From: Bolinopsis microptera
Taxonomy: Eukaryota > Ctenophora > Tentaculata > Lobata > Bolinopsidae
Assembly (NCBI RefSeq): GCF_026151205.1
Contig: NC_087079.1
Location: 11,584,635 to 11,648,634 of the forward strand
Direction of reading: 5' to 3'
Length of the DNA stretch: 64,000 bases
The number at the start of each line of letters is the position of its first letter. The first letter of the stretch is position 1. The translations under genes were made by a program, and so were the position numbers. This document shows positions 55,251 through 64,000 of the stretch, piece after piece. The notes beneath the pieces are model-generated. The model ran no database searches and was not told where the DNA came from. It was given only the letters and a program-made list of their open reading frames with translations.

Positions 55251-58200
55251 CTAAACATATCGAATTACACGAGGCCTTTGTCGCAAGTGGTATTTCCCCA
55301 CACGTCTATTGTTTTGTCTAATGGGCACGTCTGGCCTGTTATGTCGTGCAATTCGTGCATTTTGGCGGTCAACTAATGGTGGTGGTGCATTTTGGCGGTC
55401 AACTAATGGTGGTGGTGCACGACATGCTATTATTATAGCTTCGTCTTCAGATTGAATGTTAATGTCATCATCAGTATCCTGTATCTGAGGATCAGTATTT
55501 GTGTCGTCATAGATATTGTCTAAATAATGGTTGAGTGTGTCAGTGTCAGCATGAGCCTGTTTTAATCTATTGAAATGGACTATTTCTTCTTTTTTTGTTT
55601 TAACATGTTTAATCAAGTACGAAGTGTTGGATTGTTGTTCTAAAACTACATGAGGTCCATCGTATCTACGTTGCCATTTTCGGCTACCCTTTTCAAACTT
55701 ACCTTTTAATCTCCAGACTAAATCATTAACCTTATACGGTGTGCCATATTGACCTATATCGAACCTGTCTTTAGTAACCTGGATAGATGAGGCCATGTTA
55801 TCTCTAGCATATTCATGGATCTCGTACAACGTATCCTGTAACCAGTGTACATATTCTAACTCGGGTAAATCTTCTGCTATGGGCGGAGGCCCCCAGGCCA
55901 TATCTAATGCAACTCGTGCAGATTCGCCGGTAACCATTTGTTGAGGTGTACATTTTGTAGTTGAACTAAACTGGTTATTAAATGCCAACACACTTAACGG
56001 TAAGATTGAATCCCACATTTTAGGTTTAGACACTGCAAAATGGCTTACCATTCCTTTTAAGGTTGAAACTAACTTTTCAGCGGCACCGTTTTGTCTAGGA
56101 ACGTAAGGTAAACTATTTGACTGTTTAATATTAAGAAGGCGGTAAACGTTCCTGATAAGTTCACTAACTAGATTAGATCCTTTGTCACTGTGTATCTCCA
56201 TTGGACATCCAAAATAAACTATCCATCTTTCAATAAGTACTCTACCAACATTTTCACTGTCAATGTTTGACATAGGTACAGCAAAGGCAAATTTTGTAAA
56301 GTGATCGATTCCTAATAATATGTGTTTATTTCCTCTAACAGTACGTGTAAATGGGCCTGCGAAATCAATACTTATTCGTTCAAACTTTGAACTAACACGT
56401 GTCATATATAAAGGTGCGACAGGCCTTGTAGACTTAGGTTTTTTATGCATCCCACAACTTTTACACCTTTTTACATAGGTATCAATACTAGACTTCATTT
56501 TAAACCAGTGGTATTTAAGTTTCAATATATCGAACATTTTCTGGGCACATCGGTGACCAGCAGTCTCATGATCATGGGTCAACTTAAGGAGTTCAGGTAT
56601 TTTACTAACAGGTACTAGTATTCTATATTTGTCAGTATGGTCCATATAATATAAGATATTATCTTGCAACTTAAGCTTATTCTTTCTAGCCCAATAATAT
56701 TTCGCTATAGGTGGATCCATGGTTGCTTGCAAGATCGAGCTATCAGGTAACTCTTGTATTCTTAGTTTAAGTGCTTTAAGTGCCGGGTCCTTATCCTGAG
56801 CTGTTGTTATAACATCTACAAAATTCTGGGTAGTGTCTGGAATGTTAATATCGTCAATAGATTCGCTCGTATCTTGATCTAAATTAGTGCTATTAATTTC
56901 ACAAATTTTGGTCGTATCATCTTGAGGGTCGTAGTTACAGCTTTGACTGGGTGTCTTAACTGTTTTGTCTATTGTAGTAAGTAAGGACGGATCAAATGTT
57001 TCATCGTCTGAAAGTACAGCGTATTTTAACGTATCATTATCGGCGGATGGCCTTGACAGTGCGTCTGCTACTTTGATTAACCCATTTGTGGCGGGTTTAT
57101 GTATTATTTTGTACGAATAACTTTCCAATATAGATATCCAGCGTTGAACAAGGGCACTAGGATCTTTAAAATTATGCAAATATTCTAGGCATTTGTGGTC
57201 ACTTTGGATTAAGAATTCTTTTCCAACTAAATATTGTCTAAAATACTGGACATAAAAAGTTACTGCATATAGTTCTTTTTTTGTGGCGCCATACTTCTGT
57301 CTAGACTGTTCCATCAAGTGGCTAGCGTAAGCAATGGCACGTCTCCCCCCTTCACGTTCTACAGTAAGTACACAACCTATAGCTTTTTCAGCAGCATCTG
57401 TGGTGAGAATAAACGTATCATCCTCTCTGGGTAAGGCCAGAATTGGTGGGTTCGACAGTCTAAATTTTAGCTCATCAAAGGCAGCTTGTGCCTCGGGATT
57501 CCAAACAAAATCTTTCTTATCTACTACGGCAAGTTTAAACAGTGGAGAAGCAATGCTAGAATAATCCTTACAGAATCGCCGGAAGTAGTTCATTGTGCCT
57601 AAATATGAACGGAGTGATTTAGGGGTTGTTGGATTAGGTAGATTTTTTATGCACTCTATTTTCTTTTCTGAATAAGTGATTCCATTTTCTGAGATTTCGT
57701 ATCCTAAAAATTCTATTTTAGACGCAAATAATGTGGTTTTCTGGGCTTTCAACTTTAAGTTATGGTCTGTTAGCAATTGTAAGACTTGAAGTAAGTTTTT
57801 GAGGTGAATTTCAAATGTAATACCTAATACGAGAATATCGTCTAAGAAACAAAGTATGCTGTTAGGGTCTGTTGATTTCAACATATTTGTGATAGCTCTA
57901 ACAAAGCTTGAAGGTGCGTTGGACAGGCCGAATGGAAGAACTATAAACTCGAGAAGAGCAGTAGGGGTAGAAAAGGCGGTAATTTCTACATCTGTGTCAC
58001 GTATTTTCAATTGGTAGAACCCAGAAGCTAAATCTGTGGTAGAATAGTACTTAGAGTATTTCATGTTTCCTAATAAATGATTAATGTTAGGCAAGGGAAA
58101 GCTATCTTTCTTTATACATTTATTGATCGCACGATAGTCCACGCACATCCTCCAACTATTATCCGATTTCTTTACCAAACAAATGGGTGAACTCCATGGT

Positions 58201-59750
58201 GAACGTGAAGGTCTAATTAAACCTCTTTTAAGCAAATCGTCAATTATGCCGTCAACGGCTTTCTGTTTATCTACTGTTAGTGGCCTAGGTCGCTGGCTGA
58301 TAGGTTCATGGTCTCCAACTTCTAGGTGGTGAAGATAATCTTTCATTAAGCCCAGTGGTTCATCAGATAATGCAAAGCAAAATTCATACTTTTTCAGGGC
58401 TGTAAGTGCAATCTGTTTTTCTTGCTCGCTCAACTGCCATTGATCAACTTTTAAAATAGAACACAGCTCCTTCCATCTAGTTTCTCTTTCTGTTTCAGTA
58501 ATATCTAGATTATAAGTACTATTGACTGTCATGGCAGGGTTATATTCGGTTTCAACAGGAATACCAGTGAGATGTGCTGTTTCATAGATTTCAATGGAAC
58601 CTAGGTCGTCTCCTTTATGCACATTAAACTCATCATCAGTACAATTAGCGAACAGAATTGACAGTGAATCATGGTTATTCTCATCTCTATATACTTTTTG
58701 CGCCATGTGGTCGGAGTTATTAGGATAAAATAAGACAGTGTTCTCAGCATCTATTGGTATATCACATACATTAACAATGTTAATCCATGTAGCGTGGTGA
58801 GGCAAAATGCTGTAATCTGATATGCTTTGTACAGTGTTCACGGTTACTGCACCTGCTACATCATCAGGGCTCAAGGATTGTGATGGCTTAATCAAAGGGA
58901 CGTTAGCCTCATGAGGACCTGATATAGTTACAATTCTATTTTTCAAATTCACTATAAGTTCATTTTCCTGAATAAATGGATTTCCTAACACTAGATCTGA
59001 TCCGATATCAGCGACAATGAAATCTACTGGCCTTGACTTATCATGAAATGACACGTTAATCTTACTCTCTCCTCTGACAGTAATCGGAGACTTATTAATT
59101 CCACATAACTGGATGGATGTAGGATGTGCGTTATTCAAACTGAGTTGATCAAAGAGGTTGGAATTAATTATGTTAGCACTAGACCCTGTGTCTAGTAGAC
59201 TGTGAATGGTTTTCTCTCCGATAGTTACTAGAATATGAGGCAACTGGTTATTAGTTGCACTATTAACAGTTAGTGGACAATTAACAACATTGGATTTAGG
59301 TGCGTGAGTATCGGTATTTGTAAAATTAGTGGAGTCAATCAACTCATTAACGCTAGCCTTAACGGGTGGATTTGGATTTCTAGGAATGTCCGGACTAATT
59401 AAATCTTCGCAGGGAATCTCAGAATTTCTAAGAAACTCAGAGTTACTAATGCCGATATCGGGAATCACAGAATTTCCAGGAATTTGAGGGCAGCTAATGT
59501 CATTACCAGGAACCACAGAATTTCCAGGAATTTGAGGGCAGAGTACGTCATTATCAGGAATCACGGGATCAGAATTTGTAGGAATGTCGGAGCTGTCCGG
59601 TATAACTGTCGGTGTGTCATTAAAATGTACATATTTGTTAGTGCGTTCTGGTAGTGTTGGAAAATTGGAAGATATACTGGATGTCGAGTCCTTAAAATCA
59701 TCGTGTATATCTGGGTTTAAGGCCTCCTCGATAAAGAAGGCCTCCTCTAA
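55251..59750 (-). CDS. pol: Pol polyprotein: protease, RT, RNase H, integrase
   Basis: The open frame runs from the gag stop region (about 59750) to 55251, about 1500 codons. Counting from the codon at 59564, a proline-rich repeat region comes first (several PQIPGNS units). The aspartic protease LLDTGSSAN is at about 123-131. Reverse transcriptase shows SWRMCVDYRAINK, TDLASGFYQL, VLPFGLSNAPSSF and the catalytic box CFLDDILVLG at about 572, with FLDD where YIDD or YVDD is usual. RNase H follows (TTDAAEKAIGCVL). Integrase has an HHCC zinc domain (H-x5-H near residue 990, then CKSC) and a DDE core at DFAGPF, HSDKGSN and RQNGAAEK. This domain order is Ty3/gypsy. No chromodomain. No stops or frameshifts seen. 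Probably made by -1 frameshifting from gag. Confidence 0.93.
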   Translation of the reverse strand, partial: LEEAFFIEEALNPDIHDDFKDSTSSISSNFPTLPERTNKYVHFNDTPTVIPDSSDIPTNSDPVIPDNDVLCPQIPGNSVVPGNDISCPQIPGNSVIPDIGISNSEFLRNSEIPCEDLISPDIPRNPNPPVKASVNELIDSTNFTNTDTHAPKSNVVNCPLTVNSATNNQLPHILVTIGEKTIHSLLDTGSSANIINSNLFDQLSLNNAHPTSIQLCGINKSPITVRGESKINVSFHDKSRPVDFIVADIGSDLVLGNPFIQENELIVNLKNRIVTISGPHEANVPLIKPSQSLSPDDVAGAVTVNTVQSISDYSILPHHATWINIVNVCDIPIDAENTVLFYPNNSDHMAQKVYRDENNHDSLSILFANCTDDEFNVHKGDDLGSIEIYETAHLTGIPVETEYNPAMTVNSTYNLDITETERETRWKELCSILKVDQWQLSEQEKQIALTALKKYEFCFALSDEPLGLMKDYLHHLEVGDHEPISQRPRPLTVDKQKAVDGIIDDLLKRGLIRPSRSPWSSPICLVKKSDNSWRMCVDYRAINKCIKKDSFPLPNINHLLGNMKYSKYYSTTDLASGFYQLKIRDTDVEITAFSTPTALLEFIVLPFGLSNAPSSFVRAITNMLKSTDPNSILCFLDDILVLGITFEIHLKNLLQVLQLLTDHNLKLKAQKTTLFASKIEFLGYEISENGITYSEKKIECIKNLPNPTTPKSLRSYLGTMNYFRRFCKDYSSIASPLFKLAVVDKKDFVWNPEAQAAFDELKFRLSNPPILALPREDDTFILTTDAAEKAIGCVLTVEREGGRRAIAYASHLMEQSRQKYGATKKELYAVTFYVQYFRQYLVGKEFLIQSDHKCLEYLHNFKDPSALVQRWISILESYSYKIIHKPATNGLIKVADALSRPSADNDTLKYAVLSDDETFDPSLLTTIDKTVKTPSQSCNYDPQDDTTKICEINSTNLDQDTSESIDDINIPDTTQNFVDVITTAQDKDPALKALKLRIQELPDSSILQATMDPPIAKYYWARKNKLKLQDNILYYMDHTDKYRILVPVSKIPELLKLTHDHETAGHRCAQKMFDILKLKYHWFKMKSSIDTYVKRCKSCGMHKKPKSTRPVAPLYMTRVSSKFERISIDFAGPFTRTVRGNKHILLGIDHFTKFAFAVPMSNIDSENVGRVLIERWIVYFGCPMEIHSDKGSNLVSELIRNVYRLLNIKQSNSLPYVPRQNGAAEKLVSTLKGMVSHFAVSKPKMWDSILPLSVLAFNNQFSSTTKCTPQQMVTGESARVALDMAWGPPPIAEDLPELEYVHWLQDTLYEIHEYARDNMASSIQVTKDRFDIGQYGTPYKVNDLVWRLKGKFEKGSRKWQRRYDGPHVVLEQQSNTSYLIKHVKTKKEEIVHFNRLKQAHADTDTLNHYLDNIYDDTNTDPQIQDTDDDINIQSEDEAIIIACRAPPPLVDRQNAPPPLVDRQNARIARHNRPDVPIRQNNRRVGKYHLRQRPRVIRYV

Positions 59751-59756
59751 AAATTT
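59747..59756 (-). promoter_or_regulatory. -1 ribosomal frameshift site at the gag stop
   Basis: On the minus strand the heptamer A-AAT-TTT (59756-59750) is in the gag frame and is followed at once by the gag stop TAG (59749-59747). It fits the X-XXY-YYZ rule. The pol frame is exactly -1 to gag and stays open from this point. Any downstream stimulatory structure was not resolved; ggaggcctt occurs twice within 20 bases just downstream. Confidence 0.75.
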
Positions 59757-60994
59757 TTATGGTACTGTCTCTGATTTTGAGGATAAGAAAATCTGTTCGG
59801 CCTTTGTTGAAACTGAGTAAACGATCTCGGACGGTACTGTGGTCGGCCGTGACCTCTAAAGTCATTTTGAGAGAAAGAAGGGCCTTGTCGATAGTTGGTC
59901 TGTGTGTTTTGTCTGTTATATGAGCCTGGTCGTGAGTAAGTATTTTGTTGATAGTAACTGGGGTTTCGGTATCTATTGTCATTGTAGGAACTGGGGTTTC
60001 GGTACCTACTGTCATTGTAAGAACTGGGGTTTCGGTATCTACTGTCATAGTAGGAACCTTGGCCTCGTCCTCCACGGTAATAGTTGTTGTAACGAGCATT
60101 TTGTCCGTAATAGGCCATGTTGTTATAGTTGTTGGATTGTTGTTCAGGGTAATTTGTGTTAGGTAGTCCGATGCTTACTCGTGATCCTTGGTAATTGTAT
60201 GGGAGATTGAGGCCATTATTGTAAGCGGGAGTATCAGTATGTGTGTTTACAGGCTGAACTTCACGTGGTGCGACTTGGCTGATTGCATTAACAGATAGTA
60301 AATCTATAATAGTGTTTAACTTATTGGTCGTATCATTAATGTCCGGCGTGACGGCTGTATCCACAGCGTTGACAGCTTGGGTCCTAGATAGGGAAGCGTT
60401 TTTGCAGTTGATCAGCAGGTCTGCCCTCTCTAAAAGTTGTTCATTTTGAAGCTCAGGTGTTTCTCTAAGTCTGGCACTGATATTGGCATCCTGTATGTTA
60501 TTTATGAAGCTATCTCTTAGTGCATTGTCCCTCACAAGTACTAACTCGTCTCCGGGGTAGGCCTTCTTAGCAATGCTGTATAATTTAATATAGAAAGCTC
60601 TCACAGACTCATTACGTTGGCGCAGGGTCTTCCTCAGTAAAGACTTCGACTCTTCCCTATTTCCTCCTCCGATCCCTAATTCTCTCCTCAGCACTATCAA
60701 CAATTCCTCAAAGGTAATCTCTGGTCTTATATGCCTCTCTACCGCGAGTAGACACTCATCCGATAAACAATTTATGAGAATGTGAGGTATCTCGTTATCT
60801 CTAGCTCCGATACTATCGACATAGCTCTGGAAACGCCGGATGTATAACTCTAAGTCATTGTCCATTCTTAACAAAGGAGGTGCTCGGAGAAATTGAAGTG
60901 GGGCTCCCTGATTAACACGATTTTGCCTAGGAGGTATCGGAGGTTGAACTTCACCCTGTCCAATATCGAGGTTGTCATTATCACGTTCGGCCAT
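59747..60994 (-). CDS. gag: Gag-like protein
   Basis: 415 aa. Residues about 40-215 look like a Ty3/retroviral capsid: LELYIRRFQSYVD, FEELLIVLRRELG and ESVRAFYIKLYSIAKKAY. The C-terminal third is rich in Asn, Tyr, Arg and Gly, with four repeats of the SRYRNPSSYND type and many RG/RY pairs, so it is probably an RNA-binding nucleocapsid tail. It has no CCHC zinc knuckle, which is unusual and contrasts with the knuckle in the separate ORF upstream. It ends at the frameshift site. The ATG at 60994 is the first in the frame. Confidence 0.85.
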   Translation of the reverse strand: MAERDNDNLDIGQGEVQPPIPPRQNRVNQGAPLQFLRAPPLLRMDNDLELYIRRFQSYVDSIGARDNEIPHILINCLSDECLLAVERHIRPEITFEELLIVLRRELGIGGGNREESKSLLRKTLRQRNESVRAFYIKLYSIAKKAYPGDELVLVRDNALRDSFINNIQDANISARLRETPELQNEQLLERADLLINCKNASLSRTQAVNAVDTAVTPDINDTTNKLNTIIDLLSVNAISQVAPREVQPVNTHTDTPAYNNGLNLPYNYQGSRVSIGLPNTNYPEQQSNNYNNMAYYGQNARYNNYYRGGRGQGSYYDSRYRNPSSYNDSRYRNPSSYNDNRYRNPSYYQQNTYSRPGSYNRQNTQTNYRQGPSFSQNDFRGHGRPQYRPRSFTQFQQRPNRFSYPQNQRQYHKNF

Positions 60995-61880
60995 TCCTAT
61001 TTTTGATGTTTTTTTTTAGAGGTAAATACTTAAGCTAATGTGTTCAAATAATGTATGTGAGCATTGCACAATTTTTCACTATTCCTAAGCATGATGTGTA
61101 CTATATGTGAAGAGAATGGTGGAGAGATGCAAGATTTTGGTAAGCATAGGCAGTTAACTTAAATTCGCGCTACTCCGGAAGTCTTGGAATCTTACTTGGT
61201 GAAACTTATTCCACAAGGTTGCAAACTTAACGCGAGTTGAGGAACATTCACACAACGGTCACCAGAGACCTAATTGCGGAGCTACCCCAACAAGGCCTTT
61301 CATGGCAGTCTGCTTCCAGGCTGGAACTTCGAAACACCTAACTTAAAGGCGCAAAATTCCAAGCTTCAATAAAACAAATAATTTAGAATAATCAAATAGC
61401 AATAACTACGGCTGATGATCAATAACTCCATTTCGTTTCTTGCTATTATGATCTTTACAGTAATGACATGTTCATGACCGATCAAATTTTTTTTATAGTG
61501 TATTTTCTCACAAAAGCATGGCCTCAAAATGTCTGCAAATAATTATCTATTGAAATGATTAAATAGTGTAAGTGGAGCTATTGAACATCACCGGACAATG
61601 TTAGAACTTGTGTTGTGCGAATTTCCTGGTCTACATTTCTAAAAATAACTATAAGCTTCCAACTACACGTAAAAATAATCTTGACTAAAATTTAAGAATA
61701 ATAAACTAATTTGGCTATTCTTCGATCAGCCGTTAACCTCTTATTCGCACAACATCAAGCTTGAAAAGGTAACAAGAACGATCTGAACGGCTGTAACCTC
61801 TTTAATGTAAGTTTAATTTGAATATAGTGTGAGGGGTTAATTTTACTGAATGTGGAACGACACAACCAAATATACTTATT
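60995..61880. other. Gap between zinc-knuckle ORF and gag
   Basis: About 890 bp of AT-rich sequence inside the LTR element with no ORF of note on either strand. It may contain the gag leader or splice signals. Confidence 0.4.
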
Positions 61881-62594
61881 CTAAGAATCAGGTGAAGGAA
61901 AGAAGCCGCTCAAATCATTTCTGCTATCTAATAATGCTGAACGTTTTTTAGAAAAAATAAAATCAAAGCATGGAGGTGGGGTATAAATGTAGTCGGCTCC
62001 ATATCTATTACAAAAAAGCGACTTGAAAAAAAAATAAGTTCCCCACAGAGACTGTATCATATAGTCATAAACGTTTTTTTGTTCCTGAGTATAATTACTC
62101 CAAATCATGTCCTTATGCCTTACAAACTGTTCTTTAGAGACCCCTGGATATTTCCTAACAAACTCATAGTATTTAATGTCCCCGTAAGTTAAGAAAAGCC
62201 AGTACTTAGATTTGCTATGTTTGTTAGAATTCATACTTGCGAAAATGCAACAACACGTCATGCTATTTTGACTTTCTAGTGAGGGTGCTCCTGTTCTCTG
62301 GATTTGGGCAGTAACTAGTTGCTTGCAGAAGCATTTAATCCAGCGAAGTTTATTTGGTCCTCTTTCGTTAGATATGAAATGAGCGATACTGTTATCTACA
62401 ACGTTTTTCAACTGTTGGCTACATACTCTCACCTCAGAGATGGTATAAAAGTCTCCTTCCGCTGTGATTAAATCTATTATCTTTGAGATAACGTCCAGGT
62501 TTAGTACTGCTGATCGTTTCCGTCTCCATTGTTCCTGGCAGTCCCTGTATTTGTGTCCTTTGCTGTTACAGGCAGTGCATCTCCGTATTGTCAT
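61881..62594 (-). CDS. Upstream zinc-knuckle ORF of the LTR element
   Basis: 237 aa, the first ORF after the 5' LTR, upstream of gag. The N-terminus carries a CCHC knuckle (CTACNSKGHKYRDC: C-x2-C-x4-H-x4-C) followed by basic residues WRRKRS. The rest is unfamiliar, with a cysteine cluster (MTCCCIF) and aromatic-rich segments (YWLFLTYGDIKYYEFVRKY, YFFFKSLFCNRYG). A nucleic-acid binding role is likely from the knuckle. It may supply the nucleocapsid function missing from gag, which is inference. It has an intact frame, with the ATG at 62594. Confidence 0.7.
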   Translation of the reverse strand: MTIRRCTACNSKGHKYRDCQEQWRRKRSAVLNLDVISKIIDLITAEGDFYTISEVRVCSQQLKNVVDNSIAHFISNERGPNKLRWIKCFCKQLVTAQIQRTGAPSLESQNSMTCCCIFASMNSNKHSKSKYWLFLTYGDIKYYEFVRKYPGVSKEQFVRHKDMIWSNYTQEQKNVYDYMIQSLWGTYFFFKSLFCNRYGADYIYTPPPCFDFIFSKKRSALLDSRNDLSGFFPSPDS

Positions 62595-63562
62595 CCTTTT
62601 CCAACTTAATCCTGATTTAAATAACTAAGTTTTATATTTTAAAACAACGTGATAATAATCTAACTAAAACTCAAGAAGAAGTAAATACTGTGCAGTCATA
62701 GCCTTCAACCCCCCAAATAACCACTAACTTCACACTACTCTTTAATCTACTTATCAAAACTCTTCCGCATTCCCACTTCACTGAAGCTTGCTGACAATCT
62801 TGATTTCAAATTTCAGATGGCTCCTCGTATAGGGCACTTTTAAACCACCAAGCACCCTTTGTATGGTGGCATACAATTCACAAGGTTCCCTCTTACTAAT
62901 TGAACCAACGCCTTATCAACAACCATTCAGCCCATCTTCCCATAACTTAACACATCTTAATATCTCAAATCTCATAATCTCATAATCTCGTAGTCGTATA
63001 ATCTTTATCAAATATCTTTCGCTTCATTCATCTTTCACTTCTTTTTACAATATACGGCCGTATATTATCTACAATATTTATCACCACATTCCCTTCACAT
63101 CATAATTTCTATAACCCCCCGTTATCATCACATCGTCATCTCTTTTACTGCAATTACTACAAAATCTCATCATATTCATCCCTCTTTCCCCAACATCATC
63201 ACATCTTATCTCGCAATTTTCCCACAATATCTCATCATATTCATCCCTCTTTCCCCCACATCATCACATCTTATCTCGCAATTTTCCCACAATATCTCAT
63301 CATATTCATCCCTCTTTCCCCAACATCATCACATCTTATCTCGCAATTTTTCCACAATAATAAATTTCCCCTTAATTTACCTCTTTACTGTCTCTCATCA
63401 TCACGGCTATGCTGCAACAAGTAATTACTATCAATGAAAACTAACTAAACGGTATGTACTAAAAAAAATGAAAATAAAAATAAAAGTGCTCTAAAGGCAA
63501 ACTAAGGTTTGGTGTCTCTTCCAGATTTTTTGAAATTTTTGCTTAGAAAATTTGTACAGAGA
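62595..63562. other. Leader of the LTR element with 65-bp repeats
   Basis: Pyrimidine-rich on the plus strand. Three direct repeats of 65 bp (tcatccctctttccccaaca, then catcttatctcgcaatttt) run from about 63164 to 63358. It lies between the primer-binding site and the first ORF, where packaging signals would be expected. Confidence 0.6.
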
Positions 63563-63580
63563 GAGCCGCATTGGGCTCCA
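63563..63580 (-). other. Primer-binding-site candidate
   Basis: On the minus strand, one base inside the 5' LTR edge, TGGAGCCCAATGCGGCTC begins with the TGG expected opposite a tRNA CCA end. I did not identify the tRNA. Confidence 0.6.
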
Positions 63581-63581
63581 T

Positions 63582-64000
63582 TGTTAAGATGCGTACTCGG
63601 GTTTCAGCACGACAACTTTACTTAACGGCCTAATTACTGCTCCAAATTCCCATGACTACTAGAGATTATTTATGTATTATATTTCATTAAATTGGAATGG
63701 TATTAATTTAACTACGTATAATGGGCTCCTTTTAACTAGAGTATGGAAATTCACGTTCCGATATTATGGAATACCTCCCGGCTTGAGACTCACTCAGGGC
63801 AGAGTTCAAACCCAAACTCCCATGTGTACAAGTGTAGATTATGACAATAATTTATGTATAACTATGGACTTCGAACTTTTAGGTTAATTTATGTCTAGAG
63901 TTTTAACTTCGAACTTTTAGATGAATTTATATCTGGAAGATAACCAATTAAAACAAGGGAATATGGATTGTAAAATAATGCAAGACCAATCCAATAGTAC
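63582..64000 (-). repeat. 5' LTR (right copy), cut by the window edge
   Basis: 419 bp that I read as identical to 48368-48786, starting tgttaagatgcgtactcggg on the plus strand. A 71-codon frame occurs in both copies and is only LTR sequence. Confidence 0.92.

Larger units (their letters stand above)
48368..64000 (-). mobile_element. Giant Ty3/gypsy-type endogenous retrovirus-like element (5' end beyond the window)
   Basis: The element lies on the minus strand. Identical sequence occurs at 48368-48786 and 63582-64000, the matching outer parts of its two LTRs. Between them, in minus-strand order, lie a primer-binding-site candidate (63580-63563), a zinc-knuckle ORF, gag, pol, a small ORF, an env-like ORF and an A/G-rich tract before the 3' LTR. 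The visible part exceeds 15.6 kb. If the LTR is about 4 kb, as the left copy suggests, the whole is about 19 kb. Identical LTR segments and open ORFs indicate a recent insertion. Flanking target duplications cannot be checked because the right end is outside the window. Confidence 0.88.

Noticed and set aside
63164-63358. CRISPR-like array (three 65-bp repeats)
   Set aside because: Direct tandem repeats without spacers, inside a retroelement leader in animal DNA.

Overview
The window is AT-rich, intron-rich animal DNA, most likely from an invertebrate. The evidence is GT-AG multi-exon genes with clear animal orthologues (two TRPM-type channel genes, ZNF277, ARL8), dense LINE, MITE and LTR-element content, and no bacterial-style operons. 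I cannot place the species. A non-bilaterian or other marine invertebrate would fit, but that is a guess.

Layout. 0.6-2.2 kb: a BTB/POZ-type gene on the minus strand. 3.3-14.8 kb and 16.4-26.5 kb: a tandem duplication of a 12-exon TRPM-family cation channel gene. Copy A holds a nearly intact LINE in intron 7; its ORF1 fuses an AlkB-type dioxygenase domain to an SGNH esterase domain, and its ORF2 is split by a hAT-like MITE. Copy B holds a TTAA-flanked foldback element in intron 4 and a 2.7-kb repeat-rich element inside its last coding exon. Each copy also has one single-base frameshift, at different places. 26.5-33.4 kb: gene-poor DNA with MITEs, an inverted repeat and nested LINE fragments. 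33.4-39.5 kb: a complete seven-exon ZNF277 orthologue; its introns carry a 2-kb TTAA element and a 14-bp satellite. 41.0-42.0 kb: a G-rich satellite. 42.5-45.8 kb: a complete seven-exon ARL8 GTPase gene. 48.4 kb to the window edge: a very large Ty3/gypsy-type, retrovirus-like element on the minus strand.

How things fit together. The host genes read as a normal animal locus: a channel, a C2H2 zinc-finger protein and a lysosomal small GTPase. For ZNF277, ARL8 and both channel copies, reading phases across all introns add up. The sums are off by exactly +1 in channel copy A and -1 in copy B. Most other sequence is transposon-derived. Several insertions are dated relative to one another by nesting and bounded by clear target-site duplications (agatcacc, aataag, acaatccg, attcagcc, TTAA).

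Most unusual candidates: (1) the LINE whose ORF1 joins a coiled coil, an AlkB 2OG-Fe(II) dioxygenase and an SGNH esterase; (2) the giant LTR element, with a separate zinc-knuckle ORF upstream of a knuckle-less gag, a slippery heptamer abutting the gag stop, an extra small ORF, an env-like ORF and apparent 4-kb LTRs; (3) a satellite in a ZNF277 intron in which nearly every 14-bp unit carries a branch-point-like CTAAC next to the acceptor; (4) paired single-base lesions in the duplicated TRPM genes.
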